A DNA stretch of 64,000 bases, taken from positions 62,001-126,000 of the forward strand of contig NZ_BOMV01000078.1 of assembly GCF_016862375.1 (NCBI RefSeq). The letters are read 5' to 3'. Position numbers and translations under genes: made by a program. Each line of letters starts with the position of its first letter. Position 1 is the first letter of the stretch. The notes below the pieces were generated by a model. It worked only from the letters and a program-made list of their open reading frames with translations. It made no database searches and was not told the origin of the DNA. Origin of the DNA: Paractinoplanes rishiriensis (lineage in GTDB: Bacteria; Actinomycetota; Actinomycetes; Mycobacteriales; Micromonosporaceae). Below, in pieces: positions 58,873 through 64,000 of the stretch.

Positions 58873-59397
58873 TCAGCCGACCACGTGCCGGACCACCGCG
58901 GGTCCGAGGCTGCGGGCTATCGCCGCCTCCACCGCGGCCCAGGTCTCGGTGTGCTGAACCCAGGCCGGCGGCCGGCTGCGCTGCGGCCCGAACAGGTACC
59001 GGTGCGGCACGACGTCCCGTAGCGCCTGGTGCACGTCGAGCTTGTCGTCGATGAAGTGGGTGATACCCAGGTCCGCGCAGTGCAGGGCCTTGTCCGGCCG
59101 CCGGAGGCAGAACCGGATGTTGTCCCGCGGAATCCCCGTGCGCCCCGCGAAGTCGTGGTGATCGAGCCACTGCCGGGTGTGCCGCTGAACCCGCTCCCCG
59201 CACTTGGAGACCAGCCAAACCTGCTCGAACCGCGGCACCAGGCGAGCCAACGCCGCGAACGCCCCCGGCACGGCCGGCGTGGCCAGCATCCGCGCCGTGT
59301 CCCCACTGAAGAACTGCGTGTCGCCGCCACCGGGACCACCGCCGCCGATGATGACCCGGCCGATGTCGACCCCGAGCCGCGAACCTTGTGTTTCCAT
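58873..59397 (-). CDS. HAD-superfamily protein with altered motif I
   Basis: 174 residues. HAD motifs in order: motif I GVDIGRV with Asp11, motif II WLVSKCG with Ser65, motif III Lys104 in RRPDKA, and motif IV FIDDKLD with Asp118-Asp119. The general acid/base two residues after the nucleophile is Gly13 instead of Asp, which weakens phosphatase activity in most HAD families. The gene is divergent from a LysR-type regulator with 68 bp between starts, so that regulator may control it. Confidence 0.82.
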   Translation of the reverse strand: METQGSRLGVDIGRVIIGGGGPGGGDTQFFSGDTARMLATPAVPGAFAALARLVPRFEQVWLVSKCGERVQRHTRQWLDHHDFAGRTGIPRDNIRFCLRRPDKALHCADLGITHFIDDKLDVHQALRDVVPHRYLFGPQRSRPPAWVQHTETWAAVEAAIARSLGPAVVRHVVG

Positions 59398-59430
59398 GCC
59401 TCCAGCCTGGCGACCAGGATACTAAAGCAG

Positions 59431-59458
59431 AACTATCGATAATGACGCAGCTATAGTT
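59431..59458. promoter_or_regulatory. LysR-type dyad AACTAT-N16-ATAGTT between HAD and lysR genes
   Basis: A perfect 6-bp inverted repeat in the 68-bp divergent region, just upstream of the regulator start. AT-rich dyads with this placement are typical LysR recognition sites. It also has a TCGATA core that is itself nearly palindromic. Confidence 0.6.
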
Positions 59459-59465
59459 ATCCCCT

Positions 59466-60350
59466 ATGGACGAGCGTGCAGTCTCCGCCGATGCCCTGGC
59501 TTCCTTCGCCGTCTTCGCCGAGCACCTCAACTTCACCCGCGCCGCCACGGAACTGCACATCTCCCAACCCTCCCTGCACGTAAAGATCCGCAAACTGAGC
59601 ACCACCCTGGGCCGCCCCCTCTACCACCGCACCGGCCGCCGACTGCTGCTCACACCCGACGGCGAAGCGGTGGCCCGTTTCGCCCGCGCCCACGACGAAC
59701 GGCTGACCCAGTTCCTCGCCGACTTCGCCGGCGCCCCCGCCCATCGCCCGGTGGTGCTGGCCGCCGGCCAGGGCGCCTACCTCTACCTCCTGGGCGACAC
59801 GATCCGAACCATGCTGGCCGAGGAACCAACCCGCCTCCGCCTCATCAACTGCGACCACCGCCAGATGCTCGCGACGGTCCGCACCGGCCAGGCTCACCTG
59901 GGGGTGAGCGTCCTCGACGTCCTCCCCGACGACCTGACCGCCGTGGAACTGGCCACCTTCCCCCAGGTGCTGCTCCTGCCCGACGACCATCGCCTGGCCA
60001 CCCGCCGCACCGTGCGCATCCGCGACCTCGCCGGCGAACGCCTGGTGGTGCCACCCCAGCACCGCCCACACCGCGTCCTGCTCGAACAGGCCCTACGGAC
60101 CGCGCGCGCAGACTGGACCGTGGCGGTGGAGGCCGAAGGCTGGCCCCTGATCACCCACTTCGTGGCCCTGGGCGTCGGCCTGGCAGTGGTCAACGGCTGC
60201 GTCCCACCCCCGGCCGGCCTGGTCGCCCGCCCCGTCACCGACCTGCCCGAGGTCACCTATCACGCGGTCCACCAGCCAGATGCCCTGTCCGACCCTCGCG
60301 TAGCCGGCCTCCTCAACCGAATCAGCCCAACCGACCGCCACCCGACGTAG
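59466..60350 (+). CDS. LysR-family transcriptional regulator
   Basis: 294 residues. The winged helix-turn-helix covers about 8-66 (FAVFAEHLNFTRAATELHISQPSLHVKIRKLSTTLG), and the effector domain about 90-290 (AGEVLVVPPQHR-type loop as LAGERLVVPPQHRPHR). It is divergent from the HAD-like gene and most likely controls it and itself through the dyad at 59431-59458. The inducer is unknown. Confidence 0.9.
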   Translation: MDERAVSADALASFAVFAEHLNFTRAATELHISQPSLHVKIRKLSTTLGRPLYHRTGRRLLLTPDGEAVARFARAHDERLTQFLADFAGAPAHRPVVLAAGQGAYLYLLGDTIRTMLAEEPTRLRLINCDHRQMLATVRTGQAHLGVSVLDVLPDDLTAVELATFPQVLLLPDDHRLATRRTVRIRDLAGERLVVPPQHRPHRVLLEQALRTARADWTVAVEAEGWPLITHFVALGVGLAVVNGCVPPPAGLVARPVTDLPEVTYHAVHQPDALSDPRVAGLLNRISPTDRHPT

Positions 60351-60371
60351 AACCGGACGCTTGTCCATCGC

Positions 60372-61157
60372 TCAACCTCGCGGCGCGTAGAACTGGCCGA
60401 GCACGAACAGTGGGATCAGGACGGCGATCCAGAACAGCGCGCGGTTGCTCGGTCGAGGGCCGTCGCGCAGCACGGCGACACCGAGCGGCACGAAGACGAC
60501 GCACAACGCCGCCGCTGCGATCAGCGACTGCGGGATCTGGGTGCCCTTGAGGGTGCCCAGCGCGAGCATCGAGACCGTGCCCAGGCTGACGGCACGAAGC
60601 GGCCCCAACGCCCCGGAACGGTAGGCGCCGATGGCCAGCACCACCCAGCCCGCCACAATCGTGCCGGCCAACATGCGGAACGGGTGCCAGCCCACGTCCC
60701 GCCAGGCCAGGTAGTAGTGGTCGACGGCGGCGACCGCGGCCGGCACGCCCTGGCTGTCGACCAGGTGGAAGGCCAGGTGGTCGGTGCCGAAGTGAAATGT
60801 GCGGGTGAACAGCCCGAACATGACCAGGCAGCCACCCCACAGCGCCCACCCGGGGTGAGTGGCACCGATCCGGTGAGCCAGCGCCAGGACGGCCGGCCAC
60901 AGCAGCACCGTCCCACTGGCGAAGCACGCGTACGAGGCCGTGATGAGTCCGGGCTGCTTCTCATAGGCCGCCAGCTGGTCGGGGAAGAAGAAGTGATAGC
61001 GGATGCGCAGCAGCACTCCGGTGAGAATGAGCAGCGGGCCGAACACCGCGGCCAGCCCCGCAACCCAGCGGCCGGGGTAGGCGACACCCCGGTGAGCGGC
61101 GGCTCCGGCATTCTCGGCGCGCCGGTGGGCGATCGTCGTGCGCCATCTGGTCGGCAT
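60372..61157 (-). CDS. Polytopic membrane protein of unknown function
   Basis: 261 residues from the ATG at 61157; an upstream start at 61259 would add a hydrophilic unconserved stretch. About six to seven membrane helices (GLAAVFGPLLILTGVLLRI, ITASYACFASGTVLLWPAVLAL, LWGGCLVMFGLFTRTFHFG, MLAGTIVAGWVVLAIGAY, LIAAAALCVVFVPLGVAVL, LFWIAVLIPLFVLGQFY). His/Asp pairs near RTFHFGTDHLAFHLVD could bind metal. It is divergent from the two-component system, 180 bp apart, and may be its target (inference). Confidence 0.78.
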   Translation of the reverse strand: MPTRWRTTIAHRRAENAGAAAHRGVAYPGRWVAGLAAVFGPLLILTGVLLRIRYHFFFPDQLAAYEKQPGLITASYACFASGTVLLWPAVLALAHRIGATHPGWALWGGCLVMFGLFTRTFHFGTDHLAFHLVDSQGVPAAVAAVDHYYLAWRDVGWHPFRMLAGTIVAGWVVLAIGAYRSGALGPLRAVSLGTVSMLALGTLKGTQIPQSLIAAAALCVVFVPLGVAVLRDGPRPSNRALFWIAVLIPLFVLGQFYAPRG

Positions 61158-61287
61158 CGGTCCGCCTGCCTTTCTGCGATGTGTCGCGGTGGTGCGGACA
61201 TCGTGCGGCCGGGGGCGGTTGCGGCGCGTCTGGCTGTGGTCGTGAGTTGTGGGCGCCAATCTCTAACCACGGTCAGAGCCGAGAGTT

Positions 61288-61301
61288 CAGACCCTGGTCT
61301 G
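61288..61301. promoter_or_regulatory. Dyad CAGACC-CT-GGTCTG upstream of two-component operon
   Basis: A 6-bp inverted repeat with 2-bp centre, 36 bp before the kinase ATG and within the divergent promoter region of the membrane-protein gene. It could be the binding site of the co-encoded NarL-type regulator. Confidence 0.5.
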
Positions 61302-61337
61302 ATGCCACCCGTCGCCCACGCCGATACGTTTCTCCGC

Positions 61338-62540
61338 ATGAATTCAGCAGCGCGCCGGCTCGGCGGTCGCCGGGCACTCGTGGACGTGGCGGTCGCCGTC
61401 GTGTTCACGCTGCTGATCGGCTGGGCGATCGTCGACCCGCCCGGCCCCGCGTCGCCGTGGCCGTCATGGTCGGCGTGGCTGGTCGGGGCGGCACTGTCCG
61501 GGCCGGTCGTGGTTCGCCGGCGATGGCCGCTGCCCGCTCTGGCGGCTGCCGGTGCGGTCGCCGTGCTGGCCACGGTGCTCGGGGCCGTGGCGGCTGGCAT
61601 GATCGTTCTGTCCTTCATGCCGACCGTGCTGGTTCTTTACCTGGTCGCCTGCACCATCTCGCCCGGCCGGTCGGCGGCTGCCCTGGCCGGCTGCGCCGTC
61701 GCCGCCTGCGCCGCCATCCTGTTCTTCTACCGCGACGTGTTGCCCACGTTGCCGCCGGCGCCGGCGGTAAGCGAGCTTCCGCCGTACTGGCCCGTCGAGA
61801 TCGGGACCATCTCGGTGGCAATGGTCATCGCGTGGGCGGCCGGGCTACTGGTGCGTGCGCGGCGGGTCACCAGCGCGAGGCTGGCCCGCGAGATCGCGCA
61901 TGCCGCCGTGGTCGAGGAACGCCTGCGGATCTCCCGCGAGCTGCACGACGTCATCGGGCACAGCATGAGCCTGATCGCCGTCAAGGCCACGGTGGCCAAC
62001 CACGTCGCCGACGCCCAACCGGACGAGGCGCGCGCCGCGCTGGCCGCGATCGAGCACACCAGCCGCACCACGCTCGCCGAGATCCGCCGGGTGCTCGGCG
62101 GGCTACGCACCGACTCCGACCAGCACCACCCCGACCTGCTTCCCACCGGCCTGGCCGACCTGCGCGAGCTGGCCGACCGCATCGGGTCGGCAGGCGTCGA
62201 GGTCGACCTCGCCCTCGTCGGCGACGCTCCGCTTCCGGCCGTGCTGGGCCCGACGGTCTACCGGATCGTGCAGGAAGGGCTGACCAACGTTCTCGCCCAC
62301 ACGACCGCCACGCGATGCCGGGTCGCCGTGGAAGTCCACCACCAGGAGGTAACCATCGAGATAACCAACCCCGGACCGCTGCGCCGCTCACGGGTGCCCG
62401 CCGGCGGCGGCTACGGGCTGATCGGGATGCGCGAGCGGGTGATGTTGTACGGGGGTTCGTTCCACGCCGGGCCGATTCCCGATGACGGCTTCCGCGTCGC
62501 GGCGCGCCTGCCGTTCGAGCCATCCGGGTTGCCGCAATGA
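61338..62540 (+). CDS. NarL-type sensor histidine kinase (HisKA_3)
   Basis: 400 residues. About four to five membrane helices in the first ~175 residues, with only short outside loops, so it probably senses within the membrane. Then HisKA_3 with phospho-acceptor His203 (ISRELHDVIGHSMSLIAVKATVANH) and a HATPase domain (GPTVYRIVQEGLTNVLAH, GGGYGLIGMRERVMLYGG). Its TGA overlaps the ATG of the response regulator, a standard pair. No third vanilla membrane partner such as LiaF is visible on this strand, but a divergent membrane protein lies next to it. Confidence 0.92.
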   Translation: MNSAARRLGGRRALVDVAVAVVFTLLIGWAIVDPPGPASPWPSWSAWLVGAALSGPVVVRRRWPLPALAAAGAVAVLATVLGAVAAGMIVLSFMPTVLVLYLVACTISPGRSAAALAGCAVAACAAILFFYRDVLPTLPPAPAVSELPPYWPVEIGTISVAMVIAWAAGLLVRARRVTSARLAREIAHAAVVEERLRISRELHDVIGHSMSLIAVKATVANHVADAQPDEARAALAAIEHTSRTTLAEIRRVLGGLRTDSDQHHPDLLPTGLADLRELADRIGSAGVEVDLALVGDAPLPAVLGPTVYRIVQEGLTNVLAHTTATRCRVAVEVHHQEVTIEITNPGPLRRSRVPAGGGYGLIGMRERVMLYGGSFHAGPIPDDGFRVAARLPFEPSGLPQ

Positions 62541-63205
62541 GTGAGATCCGCGTCCTGATCGCTGAGGACGAGGTGCTGGTACGGGACAGCTTCCGCCTGC
62601 TCGTCGACAACACGCCCGGCATGGTCACCGTGGGCGAGGCGGGCAACGGCGCCGTTGCGGTGGAGCGGGCTCGCGAAACCATGCCCGACGTGGTTCTGAT
62701 GGATGTGCGCATGCCCGGCACGGACGGCATCGAGGCGACCCGGCAGATCTGCAACACCGAACAGACCGCCGGTGTCCATGTGCTCATCTTGACCACGTTC
62801 GACCTGGACGAGTACGTCTACGCCGCGCTGCGGGCCGGCGCCAGCGGCTACCTGCTCAAGGACTCGACCGCGCCCGAGCTGCTGGCCGCCATCCGGGTGG
62901 TGGCCTCCGGCGAGGCGCTGCTCGCGCCGTCGGCGACCCGCCGGCTGATCGCCGAGTTCGTCCGTCGCCCCGCCCGCTCACCGGTCCCCCGCAACCTCGA
63001 CGGCGTCACCACCCGCGAACGCGACGTCCTCGCCCTGGTCGGCCAGGGCCTGTCGAACACCGAAATAGCCGACATCCTCCATTTGACGGTCGGCACCGTG
63101 AAGTCCCACATCACCCACCTCCTGTCCAAACTCAACGCCCGCGACCGCGCCCAACTGGTGATCGCCGCCTACGGCACCGGCCTGGTCGGCACCCCAACCC
63201 CCTGA
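62537..63205 (+). CDS. NarL/FixJ-family response regulator
   Basis: 222 residues. Receiver domain with Asp56 as phospho-acceptor (DVVLMDVRMPGTDGIEA) and acidic pocket IAEDE at 9-12, then a LuxR-type helix-turn-helix (about 155-215; LDGVTTRERDVLALVGQGLSNTEIADILHLTVGTVKSHITHLLSKL). Start overlaps the kinase stop. It should act on the divergent promoter region and its own operon. Confidence 0.95.
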   Translation: MSEIRVLIAEDEVLVRDSFRLLVDNTPGMVTVGEAGNGAVAVERARETMPDVVLMDVRMPGTDGIEATRQICNTEQTAGVHVLILTTFDLDEYVYAALRAGASGYLLKDSTAPELLAAIRVVASGEALLAPSATRRLIAEFVRRPARSPVPRNLDGVTTRERDVLALVGQGLSNTEIADILHLTVGTVKSHITHLLSKLNARDRAQLVIAAYGTGLVGTPTP

Positions 63206-63217
63206 CCGCCCGCCGAC

Positions 63218-63241
63218 GCCCAGTGGCCGGCCACGCTGGGC
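63218..63241 (+). terminator. Hairpin after response regulator gene
   Basis: GCCCAG (63218-63223) pairs with CTGGGC (63236-63241), and the inside TGGCC/GGCCA extends the stem with a small bulge. It lies 13 bp after the stop codon. The remaining 210 bp to 63455 hold no gene. Confidence 0.5.
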
Positions 63242-63455
63242 GCCAGCGGTTGGCGCGGTCAGCGCAGGCGGCTGCGTGCGGCGCAGCCGGCACGGGCGGC
63301 GCTGGACGCGCGGCACGCGGTCGCCTAACGGCAGCGACACCACGCTGGCGGGATTGCTGCGGACCGTGAGTGGCACCGGCTGGCCCGCCCCGGAGGCGCC
63401 ACAGTGGGCTCCCGGGACGGGCCAGCGAATGGAAGGAGAGGCGAATGGAAGGAGA

Positions 63456-64000
63456 TCAGCAGGCGATGATGATTTCGGTGGACGCGGCACACGTGTTGGC
63501 GCCTAGTGGGTCGTCGGCTGTGTCGACTCCGGCCTGGCCGATCAGGTCGTCGGGGCCGGGGCCGCCGTCGAGGAAGTCGTTGTTCGGGCCGCCCTGGAGC
63601 AGGTCTACGCCCGGGCCTCCGTTTTGGTTGTCGTTGCCGTAGTTGCCGTTGACGGTGTCGTTGCCGTCGGCGCCGGTCAGGGCGTCGTTGTCGTTGCCGC
63701 CGTTGACGGTGTCGTTGCCCTGGCTTCCGGTGATGGTGTCGGGGCCGTCGTCGCCGGACAGGACGTCGTCGCAGCCGTTGCCGTCGATCAGGTCGGCGCC
63801 GTCGGAGCCGTTGACGATGTCCTCGCCGGGCACCTGGCCGGCAATGTTGTCGCCCCAGATGGTGTCGCCGCCGCCGTTGCCGATGATCAGGTCGTTGCCG
63901 CCGCCACCCACGATGGTGTCGGCGAACGGGGAACCGATCAGAGTGTCGTCGAACGGGGTGCCGACGATCGGGGGCGGCGGGTTCACGGCGCCGCTCAGGT
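63456..64000 (-). CDS. Hemolysin-type Ca-binding repeat protein (5' end beyond window)
   Basis: At least 176 residues are visible from the GTG at 63986, but the frame stays open to the window edge (CTG AGC GGC GCC before that GTG), so a signal peptide may lie outside. The visible part is almost all RTX-like nonapeptide repeats (GGxGxDxxx pattern: GGGGNDLIIGNGGGDTIWG, GNDTVNGGNDNDALTG), forming a Ca-dependent parallel beta-roll. It ends with a Cys pair (GANTCAASTEIIIAC). No protease or lipase domain is visible. In actinobacteria such proteins are surface or matrix components of unknown role. Confidence 0.8.
   Translation of the reverse strand, partial: LSGAVNPPPPIVGTPFDDTLIGSPFADTIVGGGGNDLIIGNGGGDTIWGDNIAGQVPGEDIVNGSDGADLIDGNGCDDVLSGDDGPDTITGSQGNDTVNGGNDNDALTGADGNDTVNGNYGNDNQNGGPGVDLLQGGPNNDFLDGGPGPDDLIGQAGVDTADDPLGANTCAASTEIIIAC

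Overview
This window looks like a chromosome segment from a high-GC, mycelial actinobacterium, most probably of the Micromonosporaceae (Actinoplanes-like). The evidence is the very high GC with strong GC3 bias, frequent GTG/TTG starts, Scr1/WhiJ-type XRE and DUF574 methyltransferase genes side by side, type VII secretion-type genes, secreted CBM2-linked pectate lyase, and the remains of a chemotaxis receptor. No tRNA, rRNA, CRISPR array or insertion sequence was recognised.

Layout. 0-3 kb: a membrane-anchored Hsp70-like protein and an XRE-cupin regulator, both on the minus strand. 3.07-14.07 kb: a tight eleven-gene plus-strand catabolic operon divergent from that regulator. It encodes an M24-fold enzyme, a compact PEP-synthase-like phosphotransferase, a complete NitT/TauT-type ABC importer, an ACMSD-like metal-dependent hydrolase/decarboxylase, a D-2-hydroxyacid dehydrogenase, two Gfo/Idh/MocA oxidoreductases and a fumarylacetoacetase-fold enzyme. 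The gene set suggests import and stepwise breakdown of one organic, perhaps N-containing or cyclic, substrate; I cannot name it. 14-18 kb: small secreted and hypothetical genes, a DUF574 methyltransferase with an Scr1-type regulator, and a TauE/SafE exporter. 17.98-20.78 kb: a four-gene cluster (YbaB-like, two WXG100/ESX-like proteins, and a mycosin homologue that has lost its catalytic triad). 21.5-32.2 kb (minus): a 2489-residue secreted RHS polymorphic toxin ending in a Hint domain and a NucA/NucB-type nuclease, followed by a SMI1/KNR4 immunity candidate, an intact subtilisin, a Dyp-type peroxidase lipoprotein and a small protein.

32.5-41 kb: small lipoprotein, RidA, a HAD gene broken by repeat slippage, a phosphotransferase and an MFS transporter separated by a perfect 20-bp inverted repeat, and a 1296-residue multi-PAS/GAF histidine kinase coupled to a MazG-like gene. 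41.2-48.2 kb: two large secreted glycoside hydrolases (GH127-like with an inserted LamG domain; MGH1-like with F5/8C and Ig modules) behind two CGAAAA/TTTTCG dyads. 48.5-49.45 kb: non-coding minisatellite region. 49.4-51.5 kb: VanX-like dipeptidase and an ECF sigma operon. 51.6-55.4 kb: an ECF sigma factor fused through a zinc-binding and membrane segment to a pectate-lyase-like beta-helix, facing a real CBM2-PL9 pectate lyase across a shared hairpin. 55.5-64 kb: gene remnants, a sulfotransferase, an AlkZ-like protein, a HAD/LysR divergent pair, a NarL-type two-component system, and a Ca-binding repeat protein running off the edge.

The strongest candidates for something undescribed are the sigma factor-pectate lyase fusion, the 3-14 kb catabolic operon, and the pseudo-mycosin cluster.
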